From Diogma glabrata (taxonomy: Eukaryota > Arthropoda > Insecta > Diptera > Cylindrotomidae): a stretch of 64,000 nt of DNA. Position 1 is the first letter of the stretch; each line of letters opens with the position of its first letter. Positions 1 to 11,409 of this stretch are shown here, in pieces. The translations under genes were made by a program, and so were the position numbers. Below the pieces are notes generated by a model. The model made no database searches. It was not told where the DNA came from and worked only from the letters and a program-made list of their open reading frames with translations. The stretch spans positions 160,991,058 through 161,055,057 of the forward strand of contig OY856188.1 in assembly GCA_963693315.1 (NCBI GenBank). The letters run 5' to 3'.

Positions 1-84
<84 letters not shown>
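1..84. repeat. (AT)n microsatellite
   Basis: An uninterrupted AT dinucleotide run that reaches the window edge, so its full length is unknown. Confidence 0.98.
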
Positions 85-88
<4 letters not shown>

Positions 89-1355
89 AATAGGATTTAT
101 TGTTTAGTTTTCCATTCCTTAAAAAAAATATAAAAACAACCAAAAAAATTATTTGAGTCTATAAACACTTTAAAACGTTTGTTGTTGTGGGATCTATGCC
201 TATTGCTATACAACCCATTTTATTAAAGACAAAAAGACAAAAAATATAAAAAAATTTATGTATTTTTTTACATGAAATCCGATTATGATACTAAAATTAT
301 TAAATTATGATACTAAAATGATACTAAAATTATGAAAAAGTGTATTTTACCTTTTTTCAATTCTTAAATTTTTCTTACTTAATCTTGGTCAAAACAAACT
401 TGTCTTATAGTTCTAATTTTTTCAAAAATAACTAAAGTTATTCGTAAGAAGTAAGAAGTGGGCTTAAACTGAAAAACATGACCCTGTTTGGTTTTGTTTG
501 GTTTGGTATAAGTTGCGACCATTTTTGGACAACGTCTCTGACCGAATTGATAAATATTGCCACACAACAGGAACTCATCAACTATAAAACAATGTGTATA
601 AAACACTAGATAGTATAAGATCATAGAACGTATCTAATATGCACTAATATTTCTTCGATACACCATTTACCACAAATTATATCTTAAAAATATGTTGATT
701 TTGTATTTTTCTGTTACAGATCTTTCAAAAATGCATCACAGACCAAATTGACAATAAGGAATGAAACCATAATTTATAAGGACATTTTAAGATAAGTTGA
801 TATTATTTTATTTATTATTTTTAATAGTATTTAATTGTTGAAATTTTTAATGAACTATAGTTTATTTTCAAACAAAAGTTTACAATGCGAGCGAGGTACG
901 AGCAAGCATTGCAAATTTGTGAGAGAATAAAATTCAACACGAAAGCAATACGATATTTTACCCATTTGACAAAATACATATATTAATTTGATTTCATATC
1001 GAAGAGTAAGATCCGCTTTTCACTTGAGCTAAGCTATGCAGCTATGCGATCTATGTTTTTTGTATATAAGATAATCAAATGGATGACTATACATTTAAGC
1101 TAAGCTTTGTCAGGTATGTTTTTTTCCTTCAACTATGCGAACTGCGAACTAACTTAGTTCGTATTGTAATTATAAGACGCATGAATTAAGTTATGCCCAT
1201 AATATTTTCTGTCAAAATATTTAAATATTTGAAATTTGTAGTAAGAAAAATTATAATAAATTTTGTTAACAAAATTGTTAGTAAATATCTATCCTACATT
1301 ATTTTACTTTCATACAAATTTTTTAAAAAATTGAATACATGAAATATTTCAAAAT
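85..1355. other. AT-rich intergenic DNA, no gene seen
   Basis: No recognisable protein. A short segment around 868-935 (AAGTTTA, GCGAGGTACGAGC, then GAGAGAATAAAATTC) has an inverted, diverged relative near 53290-53395, so it is probably a small dispersed repeat. Confidence 0.6.
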
Positions 1356-1359
1356 TGTA

Positions 1360-2036
1360 TTTGGCGTTTCGAGAAAATGTAGTAATTACAATTTCTTTAA
1401 AAAAAACGATATATAAACTGCAACAACTTGATATTTTCCAACTGTTCATATCAGATAGGAGCAGCTGATGTTAGATAGAACCATGTCCAATTGCATGTTC
1501 AATTACATTTCATTTCATACAAATAATTAATTTCATTGTTTTTAAAAAACTAGGTAAAAAAATAAATGAAAATCCTTCTTTTGACACACTTGAAAATAGT
1601 TTTTTGACAAACTTATAATGCAATAATCTAGTTTTTGGTCTCACATACCAATCCCGACCTTCAAGATTTCTCTTCATTCAATGTTACTACTCATTATCAC
1701 AATAATCGATTTTTAAACAAAAATATGCAAATTTCCTTGTTTTGACACACTAGACGATTTTTTGACACAGTTACGGTATAGTTATCAAACACATCGGTCC
1801 TCTTACCATTGGGTATAACCTATATTTAGAAATAAAAATTTTTGAAATCCATCCAGCGGTTTTTTAGATTTCGTCGCTTGTGGCGACCGGCCGGCAGGTA
1901 AACATACATTTTTTCTGCTTTTTTAGAACCGTTATGACCTAAAACGTCGAGAAATGCCAAAAAGTAGGGTAAGAATTTCATTTTTGGCTCGAGAATGTAA
2001 TACTTCGGTCTTTCAGATCGAAGTAAAATCAGAATT
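1360..2036 (+). repeat. Dispersed repeat R, copy 1 (interrupted)
   Basis: Shares a long ordered set of blocks with 5840-7115 and, reversed, with 39690-39759 plus 54945-55560. In order these are a GCGTTTCGAGAAAAT block, an ACCATGTCCAATT block, several TTTTGACACACTTGA-type phrases, CTCACATACCAATCCCGACC, an ACCATTGGGT block, a CCAGC-GGTTTT block, GTCGAGAAATGCCAAAAAG, and a terminal TACTTCGGTCTTTCAGA motif. The copy is cut at 2036 by a LINE. No coding sequence is seen in it. It may be a non-autonomous element, but its class is not determined. Confidence 0.75.
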
Positions 2037-2856
2037 GCTTCTGCAAGAGCGTCTGCTTCAATTTTTGTATACAAACAATATGTTTATTGCAAACAGTGGT
2101 AGTGAGCCTACCTTTAGAAACGCAATCAGAGACGAGGTCCTTGACCTTACTTTAACTAACATAAACGCTACTAACCATATTAAGAACTGGCATGTTTCAA
2201 AGGAAGCTTCTATGTCTGATTATGCTTATATATGTTTCAACATAGAACACTACCCAAAGAGCATCCAGTACTTTAGAAACCCAAGAAAAACCAACTGGGA
2301 ACTTTACACAACATATCTTCATGATAATGTAAATAGTTGCGGCAGTATCAACTCTACATTTGAGCTTGACTCTGCAGCAAATAATTTACAAGAAATTATC
2401 ACTGAAGCATACAACCTTAATACTCCAATAACTCAATCCAAAAGATGCAGAGATGTACCTTGGTGGAATGGTAACTTGGAGAGGAAAAGGAATAAAGTTC
2501 GTAAGCTCTTTAACAGAGCAAAAACAACTAGTAATTGGACAGAGTACCGAGTAGCTCTAACCAATTATAATAAAGAACTCAGACAATCAAAAAGAAATAG
2601 CTGGAAAGAGCTCTGCAATACGATAGATAATCTGCCTGCTGCAGCTCGACTCCAAAAATTGATGTCGTCTGATCACACAAACCCTCTAGGCTCAATCTGC
2701 AAACCAAGTAGTACGTATACCACCAGCTGTATTGAGACACTAGATACTTTACTTCAAACCCACTTTCCGGGCTCAATAGAATGGAGCACGGAAGATAATG
2801 CCAACGAAGACGTACGTCTTCTAGATCCTGCAACTAAAAGTAATGCAGTCATTTAA
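2037..2856 (+). pseudogene. LINE ORF2, part 1: endonuclease C-terminus and linker
   Basis: The reading frame is open from upstream repeat DNA, but LINE sequence begins at about 2037, so no native start is present. It opens with the C-terminal part of an APE-type endonuclease: a GSEPTFRN motif, then EVLDLTL, then S-D-Y where the family normally has the catalytic S-D-H. After it comes the basic linker that usually joins endonuclease to reverse transcriptase, with WWN and RNSWKELC. The frame closes at 2854-2856. The homologous protein continues in another frame from about 2870, so a frameshift separates it from part 2. Most of the endonuclease is missing through 5' truncation, and the SDH histidine is replaced, so this copy cannot make an active protein. 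Confidence 0.85.
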
Positions 2857-2869
2857 CCAACACAATTTT

Positions 2870-3992
2870 CACCCTCAACAAAGCGAGATGGGCTATAGAA
2901 TCCTTCGGTCCGTATAAACCTCCAGGAGGTGATGGAATTTTGCCGGTATTTCTGCAAAAGGGTCTAACAATCATTCTTCCATATCTCATGCGTTTGTTCA
3001 AAGCAAGCTTTCGTCTTTCTTACATTCCTCAGATATGGCGAGAAACCAGAGTTTTTTTTATACCTAAGCCAGGAAAAAAACCAAATGAAGCCAAATCATA
3101 CAGACCCATAAGTCTTACATCTTTTCTATTAAAAACAATGGAAAAGATGTTGGATTATCACATCCGTCATGTATGTCTGAAACAAAACCCTCTCAACTCT
3201 AGCCAGCACGCCTATCAGACTGGGAAATCTACTGAAACGGCGTTGCACAAAATGGTGAAAGAAATTGAGAGCACCCTAAACTATAAGGAGGCACTTGTTT
3301 GTACATTTATGGACATACAAGGAGCCTTTGACAATGTCCACTTCAATGCGATCATTGAAATGGCCACAAAGAAAAATATAAACCCGCTTATCATTGCGTG
3401 GATTATCAAGATGCTACAGAGTCGGAAGATAACAGCTACACTAGGTGATTATTCAGTGACTGTGACTGCATCTAGAGGCTGCCCGCAAGGAGGCGTGCTC
3501 ACTCCGCTGCTTTGGCTAATGGTGGCTGATGATCTCCTCACTAAGCTAAATGATTCCGGCTTCAACACTGTAGGCTATGCCGACGACTTGGCAGTCATGG
3601 TTAGAGGAAAACATGACTCCATTGTCGCTGGTCGAACCCAGATAGGTCTGAATATTGTATCAAAGTGGTGCAACAGATTGGGACTGTCGATCAACCCACA
3701 AAAAACAAGCATTGTCGTTTTCACAAACAAGAGAAACTTTAATTTCATTTCTCCTGTTCTAAACGGCGATCCAATACAAACATCAAAAGAGGTTAGATAT
3801 TTGGGTGTGATCCTGGATAGCAAACTAACCTGGAACTCACACCTGAAATATATCTCCGATAAGGCAAACAAAGTTTTCTTCACATGCAGAAACCTATTTG
3901 GGAAAACATGGGGTCTTAACCCAAAAATGATACTTTGGTTGCACCAAAGTCTTATTAAACCAATTCTAACATATGCAGCTTTAGTTTGGTAG
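2870..3992 (+). pseudogene. LINE ORF2, part 2: reverse transcriptase
   Basis: Encodes most of a non-LTR reverse transcriptase. It copies element RNA into DNA at a nicked chromosomal target. Recognisable motifs in order are GPYKPPGGDGI at the start of the domain, a SYRPISLTS block, FMDIQGAFD with the first catalytic aspartate, GCPQGGVLTPLLW, and YADD at 3576-3587 holding the catalytic pair. VRYLGVILD and a WGL motif follow in the thumb. The pattern GCPQGG then a V-ADDLL stretch then GYADD is typical of the R1/LOA group. The frame ends at a TAG where relatives have tryptophan (the WWP motif). The next part continues in the same frame, so this is one point nonsense change. Confidence 0.9.
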
Positions 3993-5225
3993 CCTAAAAC
4001 GCGCCAAATAACAGCTCAAAATATGTTTACAAAAATACAAAGGCTTGTGTGTCTTAGTGCCACAGGTGCTTTCAAAACCACGCCAACGTCAGCAATGGAA
4101 ATTCTTCTAAAGCTTTCTCCATTGGACCTACATGTTAAATCTGTAGCGGTGTTGAGCGTTCATAGACTGCAGCTCACAGAAGGGTTTAAGCCGGGTAATC
4201 TAACCGGACACCTTAAAATTCTTTCTGAATTACAAGCTGAAATGCATGCATACCATATTTCGGATTGTATGCCAAAAACAATAGGTTTAGACAGGCACTT
4301 TGATGTCAAGATATTGGCCAGAGATCGTATTAAAAACTACATACGGTCACTGCCACATAACGCCAGCTTTTGGTACACAGATAGCTCTCGAACCAATATG
4401 GGCACGGGAGCAGGAGTGTTTGGTCCTAGAACAAAGCAAACGGTTGCCCTAGGCACCACAACAACCCTATTTCAAGCCGAAATTTTTGCCATTAGCAGTT
4501 GCACTTTGCTATGTGCTGAAAGAAAATATCAAAATATAGAAATATATATTATCTCTGACAGCCAAGCAGCACTCTTGGCACTAAAATCTACGCGCTTTGA
4601 TTCCAAACTGGTATGGGAATGCTACCAAAATCTACTAAAACTCTCCTGCAATAATAAAGTAACACTTGTGTGGGCACCTAGCCACACAGGAATACAAGGA
4701 AATGCTATCACTGACGTTTTAGCAAAGCAAGGGGCCGATAAAAAGTTTGTTGGACCGGAACCATGCTTCGGAATGGCCAAGAGTTCGCTCAAAAGCACAA
4801 TTCAAACATGGGAACAGGAACAAAATGCTAAATTATGGAGAAGCAGAGAGGGACTAGTACACTCCAAAAAGTTTCTAGGTAACCTCCCTGTTTCACCCTT
4901 AAAAACAATCGACTTAAACCGAGAGTCTCTAAGAATTTTAACGTGGTGCGTTACTGGACATAGTTCTTTAAACCACCATCTTGACAAAACGGGCCTTGTT
5001 GTTTCCGACAGATGTAGATTCTGCTACTCGGACGTGGAAACGATGGAACACGTCATCTGCAGCTGTCCTGAACTCTCTTGGCACAGATACAACCAACTTG
5101 GTCATAGAACACTAACACTTCCATTACCACAAAACGTCACTCCTATTAAGGTAATTAATTTTATTAAAAGTCTCAACTTGGATGACAGAATACAACCAGT
5201 AACGGCGCAGACGACGACTGACTAA
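3993..5225 (+). pseudogene. LINE ORF2, part 3: RNase H and C-terminus
   Basis: In frame with the reverse transcriptase after the TAG at about 3990. The first ~110 residues are the connecting domain (KIQRLVCLS, TPTSAMEILL, LSPLDLHV). An RNase H domain follows with Y-T-D-S at about 4375, a Q-A-E block, I-S-D-S-Q-A-A at about 4550, and the P-S-H-T-G-I-Q-G-N motif near 4680, which together supply the acidic and histidine residues of RNase H. It ends with a C-X2-C type zinc motif (CRFCYSDVETMEHVICSC) at about 5010-5075, common at LINE C-termini. Stop at 5223-5225. This part looks intact by itself. Confidence 0.9.
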
Positions 5226-5307
5226 TAAAACAATCAGGGTAAGCACAATAGACCTTCAGGTCGCAGTGCTACTTGAACTGCAAGTCTCAAGGCCCTCCAA
5301 TAAAAAA
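5226..5307 (+). other. 3' UTR of the LOA/R1-like LINE
   Basis: Short trailer with ACCTTCAGGTCGCAGTGC and AAGTCTCAAGGCCC, ending in the A-tract that merges with the right TSD. Confidence 0.7.
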
Positions 5308-5319
5308 AAAATCAGAATT

Positions 5320-5835
5320 CAAAACATACTAATTTTCCACAATTTTCTTAATATTATAAAAAATAAATTGACATGAAAAATGAGTAACAAAAAATATTAC
5401 ATACATATAATAATTTTTTCATATTACATATATATAATAATCATTCAAATCAATTATTCAAAGTGGCCGTTTGTTGTGTGTATATGTTTTCGCTACCTTC
5501 ACAAAAAAATTTCTTTCACACATAGTATTAATGTAAATAATATAAAAATATGAAGGGGCTGAAATCTCAAGGCTCTGAAATATCAAGACTTCGGTCTGGG
5601 TTAAGGATTTTGATTTATTTTTCGGCAAAACACTTTTATAAGGACATGGTTTTTAGTTGTGGTCAGCGATGTATATCAAACATAAAACTCTTTGTTGAAG
5701 TACATGTATTTTTTATCTGTTTTTAGAAATTTATTACAAACCGAACACGAAACATCAATACGTTACCGGAAAATTATATCAGATCATAAATTAACATAAT
5801 TTAGTAAAAAGATGATACAATCCGCAAACTACTCA
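5320..5835. other. AT-rich DNA, no gene seen
   Basis: Probably the severed remainder of the repeat interrupted by the LINE, plus AT-rich DNA. A GACTTCGGTCTG motif near 5590 echoes the end motif of repeat R. No coding potential. Confidence 0.5.
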
Positions 5836-5839
5836 AAAA

Positions 5840-7115
5840 CGTCTCCATTAAGCGTTTCGAGAAAATATTACAAATTCATATTTCTTTCAACATTCCAAAA
5901 ATTTTGTAAAAATTAAATAAAATCAGAAATTCAAACTTTTTTCAAACAAAATTCTAAAAATATTCCAGAACTTATTACAAAATCAAAGATTAAAACTTTT
6001 TTCAAAAATTCTAAAAATATTGCAAAAATTATAACAAAATCAAAAATTGTAACTTTTTCAAAATTCCAAAAATATTCCAAAAATTAGAATATTTAAACTT
6101 TTTCTAAATTTTAATAATATTCCATAACTTCTTAAAAATTCAAAAATTCAAACTTTTTCCAAAATTCTAAAAATATTGCTAAAATTATAACAATATCAAA
6201 AATTGAAATTTTTACCAAAATTATAAAAATTATAATAAAATCAAAAATTTAAAACTTTTCAAAATTCTAAAAATATTCCAAAAATTCTAACAAATCAGAA
6301 ATTAAAACTTTTTCCGAAATTCTAAAAATATTGCAAAAATTATTACAAAATTAAAAATACAACTTTTTTCAAAATTCCAAAAATATTTCAAAAACTATAA
6401 CATATTCAAAAACTTACCATGTCCAATTTCATGTGTTCAATTATATTTACGTCCTACAAACAGCTAAATTTTTTTTTTTTTTTTTCAAAAAATTGGCTAA
6501 AAAATAAATGAAATCATTTTTTGGCACACTTGACATTATTTTTTTGACAAACTTATAATGCCATAATTCTCAATAAAAATAATAAAATTTCATGTCATAC
6601 AAATAATTGATTTTATTTTTTCCAAAAAATTGGGTGAAATATTACATAAAAATCTTTCTTTTGAAACACTTGATAACATTTTTGTGACAAATTTCTAATG
6701 CAATAATCTAGTTTTGATCTCACATACCAATCCCGACCAATCAAGATTTCTCCATATTCTTTGTTCCTACTCATTATCACTTGACGTTTTTGAAGCAAAA
6801 AATATGCATATTTCCATCATTTGACACACTTGACGATGTTTTTGACACACTTCCGGTAAAGCTATTGAACACATCGTCCTTTCGGCTCTTACCATTGGGT
6901 GTACTTATTTTTAGAAACCAAAATTTTTCAAATCCCTTCAGCCGTTTTCTATATTTCGTCGGTTGTGACAGCCGGCAAACAGACATACATTTTGTTTGTT
7001 GCTTTTTTAGAATCGTTTTTAGAATTTCTCGTCCTTAAACGTCGAGAAATTCCAAAAAAGTGGAGGTAAGAATTTCACTTTTGGCTAATGAATGTAATAC
7101 TTAGGTCTTTCAGAC
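5840..7115 (+). repeat. Dispersed repeat R, copy 2, with internal tandem array
   Basis: Same block order as copy 1, from AAGCGTTTCGAGAAAAT through AAACGTCGAGAAATTCC to ACTTAGGTCTTTCAGACC. It is longer because 5890-6410 is a degenerate tandem array built from short phrases such as AAAATTCTAAAAATATTCC and AAAATTATAACAAAATC, with a period of very roughly 50-60 bp. A similar array in reverse sits at 55400-55550 in copy 3. No protein is encoded. Confidence 0.75.
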
Positions 7116-7239
7116 CGCAGTAATTTATCAATTTATTATTAAGAAAGTCATATTATCTCATAAAAAGTTATCCGTCAGTTTATTATTCTTTTCACTAAAT
7201 AAATTTCGTTTCGCTTCGTTTTTTATTATTCGTGAAACT

Positions 7240-7839
7240 GAACAAATCAGGCCATAGGAAGCCAATATTGCCAGGAGGGGATTCTAACGTTTAGACGATA
7301 TTGACGCGGGCTGGACTCTGAGGACATCGCGAACCCGAAGCCTGACCAGGTGACCAGACTCGGACGAGGATTGGCGTATACACCAATACACGTCAGTCTA
7401 TGTCTGGCACCTGAGTCACCTTCGGCCTTCGCGACATCGCCAGAAACCCAGCCCGTAACTAGGGTCCGTGGGGTTGTAATGCCCATCGGGAAATATTCCT
7501 AAAAACTATTCCCACCCTTGCGTTAATGAACAAAATAAAATAAAGGAGAGTGGTAGCTGGAGGCGTGGGGACGCAAAACCCCATCGAAGAAAGTCTGAGG
7601 AATCTCAGACTGCCTTCGCTCCTGCGCGTTTGAAGCAGGGAATTGCTTCTCGTCGCCAGAGCCTCTAACTATTGTATGGTGGACGAAGAAAATTAATTAT
7701 GAAGAAAAAATTTTAAAAAAAATTTTTTCAAAGTTAATTGAAAATTAACATAGTTAATTGAATTGAATTAGTTAAAATTTTTTTATTTATTATGAAGGGA
7801 CTCCTCCAGAGTCCTACATCGCTGTAGAAACCCTTAGAG
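7240..7839 (-). mobile_element. LTR retroelement leader fragment
   Basis: Distinctly GC-richer than its surroundings. It lies directly downstream, on the minus strand, of a primer-binding site, so it is best read as the untranslated leader of a Gypsy-type LTR retrotransposon. A perfect 8-bp stem with a 4-nt loop (AGTCTGAG-GAAT-CTCAGACT) at about 7591-7610 could be a leader RNA hairpin. I see no gag protein. The open frame at 7247-7486 has no recognisable motif. The fragment ends near 7240, where AT-rich DNA resumes. Confidence 0.55.
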
Positions 7840-7859
7840 GAGCCCCACGTTGGGCGCCA
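7840..7859 (-). other. Primer-binding site complementary to tRNA-Lys
   Basis: On the minus strand this reads TGGCGCCCAACGTGGGGCTC, the well-known lysine-tRNA primer-binding site used by many LTR retroelements. It is separated by three bases (AAT) from a TGT/ACA terminus at 7863, as expected for the start of an element internal region. Confidence 0.85.
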
Positions 7860-7862
7860 ATT

Positions 7863-8350
7863 TGTAATGAAGAGCTTTCTGATTGGCGAACCAATGAGAA
7901 TGGCATAGCAGGCTGCGTACCTAGAGTTATTTAACGCCTTAACGACTAAAGCTCAGTCATCGTGGATTTGATAGATTTTTACCTGCTGCTTCAGCACAAA
8001 TGCAGAAATGTACGCAAATTACGTGAATAACCAGAAGTGGAACCAATACGAAGGAAAAAATGAAACTCTGGCGACCCCTTTTGCGAAAGGACCACGATCA
8101 GCACGTCCAACCCCCACAATCATTCCCATACGCCCACACACTCACGCTTCATACATGCTAACATTCACCCACACACTCAGACTGCGAAGCAAGACAGTTA
8201 AGCTCAAAGACCCACAGCAAGTACCGCAAATGGTAGTAATCAAACATAAGTTGTATTGCTGTCATCTGATCAATATGATACAGCTTGTACACCACTGCCA
8301 TTGCTGGTAAACCGAGAATCAAATCTTAGAGCACGGGAGAACGTCACACG
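7863..8350 (-). mobile_element. Probable 5' LTR (right boundary uncertain)
   Basis: The plus strand starts TGTAATGAAG, so the minus-strand LTR ends in ACA just before the primer-binding site. No second LTR is seen in the window, and the opposite end cannot be placed. 8350 is an arbitrary limit at the edge of the moderately GC-richer segment. The open frame at 8008-8310 has no motif and is not counted as a gene. Confidence 0.4.
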
Positions 8351-8984
8351 CTATATTAAAAGTCTTTATTATTTATTTCCCCTTTTCTTTATTAATAACA
8401 TTTTCAAAAATGTTTGAAACCATACGAAATTACCAAAGAAAAGTATTTACAGCTCCAAAAAAGTTATAATTTTATTTGTAAGTTAAATAAATATTTCCAA
8501 ACCAACTTAATTAAATACCTGTAGTTTACAGTTGGTTAATGCATAATACGGTTAATAAATATAAAACATGACAAGAATTTATTTTTTTTTTCTTTTCTTT
8601 TGGTTTTCATATTATTTGGGATTGATTTTTAACTACTTAAAAATACAAATTAATAAATTTAGGTAATAAAATTTAATATAGTAAAAAGGAAATGTATTTG
8701 GAAAACTAAGTATTACCTCGGAGCACACATACTTTGATTATAATCATTTCCATTTTAGACTGAATGTGTCTCGCTACACGCATCGCCAGCTCACCCACAC
8801 ACGCATCGGCAAGCAAGCCCCCATTCAATCACTTGTACACCCTTTCATGCACATTCACACTTCTACGTTAGAAAAAAAGTAATTAAAATAAACAAAGTTC
8901 ACTCACCCCATGATTATATCCTACAGGCTTCGAAGTCTTACGGTCATAGCCCTCCATCAGCAGTGAATATCCCCACAGGTAAAG
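8351..8984. other. Non-coding DNA
   Basis: AT-rich, with a CA/CG-richer patch at 8760-8870 containing several CACACACGCATC- and CACATTCACAC-like phrases. The same flavour occurs at 8090-8190. No gene seen. Confidence 0.5.
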
Positions 8985-9545
8985 TATTGTTCGTAAAACT
9001 GCATAAATTTCATATAAGGGTTGCGTGGAAATAAATCAGGCAATTGTTGTAACAAATAACATAAATGTTGTACCACTGTTGCGTTGAAACACTGTAGTAA
9101 TGATGCGTCGGAATAACTCAGGCAATTGTTGTAACAAATAGCATAAATTTTGAATAAATGGTGCGTTGCAATACGGTAGTAATAGCAAAAATTTGATATA
9201 AATGCTGCGTTGCAATATGGTTGAAATACGGTAGTAATAGCAAAAAAGTTGATATAAATGTTGCGTTGCAATATGGTTGAAATACGGTAGTAATAGCAAA
9301 AATTTGATATAAATGTTGCGTTGCAATATGGTTGAAATACGGTAGTAACAGCAAAAATTTGATATAAATGTTGCGTTGCAATATGGTTGAAATACGATAG
9401 TAACAGCAAAAATTTTATTTAAATGTTGCGTTGAAATATGTTTGAAATACGGTAGTAATAGCAAAAATTCCTATATGAAAGTTGTGTTGCAATACGGCAG
9501 TAATAGCACAAATCTTATTTCAATGTTGCGTTGAAATTCGCACCT
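8985..9545. repeat. ~55-bp minisatellite array
   Basis: Core units start at about 9187, 9241, 9297, 9353, 9408 and 9464. Each reads roughly CAAAAATTTGATATAAATG, TTGCGTTGCAATATGG, TTGAAATACGGTAGTAATAG. Units to the left (about 8985-9180) are more diverged. Three long minus-strand reading frames here encode the same short peptide motif again and again and are by-products of the repeat. Confidence 0.95.
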
Positions 9546-11405
9546 GGTTATATCCGTTCCACTTCTCTCTCCTTTGAGCACCAATTAATAAGGCATCCTT
9601 TTTAGTTGTATTTGGTAATTATATACGGGGCATCGATCTCAGGAAGACGATTATATCGATGTTGTCAATATAGATATCCATGACAGCAACGGTGCTCTTC
9701 CAAGCAGGTCAGAGTTCAATTTTCAGATCGATTCCAAGAGGAATGATTAGGTTGGTGGTAATTGAAATGTATCTTTCGTAGCCAATATTCGTTAGCAATA
9801 ATAGATTTGCGTTCGGCTCAAATAAATCAAACAAAAAAATTGACACGAATAACTATCATAAAAAAAAGATCATCACACACAATGTTTAATAGAATACTTG
9901 GTCAACCGGTTTCGACATATCCTGAAATAACCGTAATACCCTGTCGACCTTGGATTACCTTGGCAGCGGATTTTTGTTAACAATCACACCATCAAACGAG
10001 CTGTGAAGCGTTGCCAGTACTCGATTTAAACAAAATTGATGATTTGCTTTCAATAACACTACTTTTATTACAGATTGAATTATTCAAACGGATTTAACTA
10101 TATACAGGTTCATACAGAAAAAAAACTACTTAACGCGACGGGATATCATGCACTAATTCATTCGCGTATAATCTTATTTCTACAATAAGCACAATCCTAT
10201 TATTTAGTATTAATTTTTTTTTCTTATCCATCAATGAATGTATAACCAATTCAATAAATAAATACTATTCTAATTAGTTTTACTAAAAACTTTCGACATA
10301 CTTAACAGTTAATGACAATTTAGCTAACACATACGGATTATCTAGCATTTAATGTACTTACAATCAAAATTGATGTTTAAACTTAACACGGACAACCACA
10401 AACACATAATATTTTTTTATTTGGTTTAATTATTCTAATCGCATTAAAGCGTGAAAACAAAGGATTCAATATATTGAATTTACTTAACAAAAACATTTAT
10501 AATATTTTTACTTATTTTTGAATACATTTATCGCACTATAAAACAATGTAATATTTTGCTTTTTCACTCGTCTGACAGCTAACATCTGCCCACAACATTT
10601 TAGAATAGTAGACTAAGAGAGACGAGATAAGAGACAAAAGATCGTATAGTCATCTCTTATATAGTAATTTTAATATCGAAAATTCGACAAAGTTTTTCTT
10701 TTGAAAGGAAATTTATAGAATGTTAGTACATTTTCCGTTTCAAAAAAAAACTGTTTGTTATTGAGCAATACATAAAATTGTAAGATAATTTCACGAAATA
10801 AGTTATTTCCAACGCATTTGTAAGAAATATTAAAATGGATTAAACGTAAGTTTAACCGATCTTATGATGTTTATGTGTTATGAAATAATAGCTTACAACA
10901 GTATTACAGCAAAATTTAGATCTATAACGGTAAGATAAATTGATAAAAATACCCATATAAGAAATCGAATACAAAACTGATTGTAGGATAATAATTTTTA
11001 GCTATTGCGATGATTGGACAAATATGCACAGCTGTTTGAGGTCTGAAAACATTTTAGAGCAACTACGGTTAAGGTCCGGAGAATCCAAATTTTGGTAGTA
11101 AGGTGAAATAACGCTGGTGAAAACGCAGTGTGAACCAATAATAGGATATTGTAAAGGAAATATTATTGTTAATGGTTTTATGCTAAGAATAAATTTATGT
11201 AACGGAAACTATATGAAAATATGACTATAGATTGTGGACGAATGAGAAACTATTATGAACTACGTGTGGTAAGCAAAATTGTGAATTATGAGAAAACAGA
11301 CATTATATAAATCGGGAACTTTACTGCTCTACGGTTTCATACTCCAGTCTACATAACAGATTTCAGTCCCTACATATTTTGTAATTTTCATTTAGTTTTT
11401 TATCT
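9546..11405. other. Non-coding stretch with a possible minus-strand transcription unit
   Basis: No protein recognised. On the minus strand a TATA-like CTATATAAGA at 10656-10664 is followed about 600 bp downstream by an AATAAA at 10064-10069. This could be the promoter and poly-A signal of an LTR or a small non-coding transcript, but no paired repeat or primer-binding site was found to prove it. Confidence 0.3.
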
Positions 11406-11409
11406 TCGT

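Larger units (their letters stand above)
2037..5307 (+). mobile_element. 5'-truncated LOA/R1-like LINE with TSD
   Basis: The element starts abruptly inside the endonuclease domain and ends in a short A-tract after a ~80-nt 3' UTR. The 12-mer AAAATCAGAATT lies at 2025-2036 and again at 5308-5319, overlapping the A tail, which fits a target-site duplication. Truncation at the 5' end together with a TSD is the usual signature of target-primed reverse transcription. The order of domains is endonuclease end, reverse transcriptase, RNase H and a terminal Cys/His motif. A LINE that carries RNase H and has R1-like reverse-transcriptase motifs suggests the LOA clade or relatives. That assignment is from motifs only and needs a phylogeny. 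Confidence 0.9.

Noticed and set aside
8008..8310. 100-codon plus-strand frame
   Set aside because: Lies within the probable LTR region on the opposite strand. Pro/Thr/His-rich because of CA repeats.
8957..9464. Three long minus-strand open frames of 87-150 codons
   Set aside because: They are the 55-bp minisatellite read in three frames. The peptide repeats are identical between frames.
8985..9545. CRISPR array
   Set aside because: Units are contiguous without unique spacers, and the genome is eukaryotic.
10064..10664. Complete LTR on the minus strand
   Set aside because: A TATA-like box and AATAAA are present, but no TG/CA ends, primer-binding site or second copy were found. Left as a low-confidence note.
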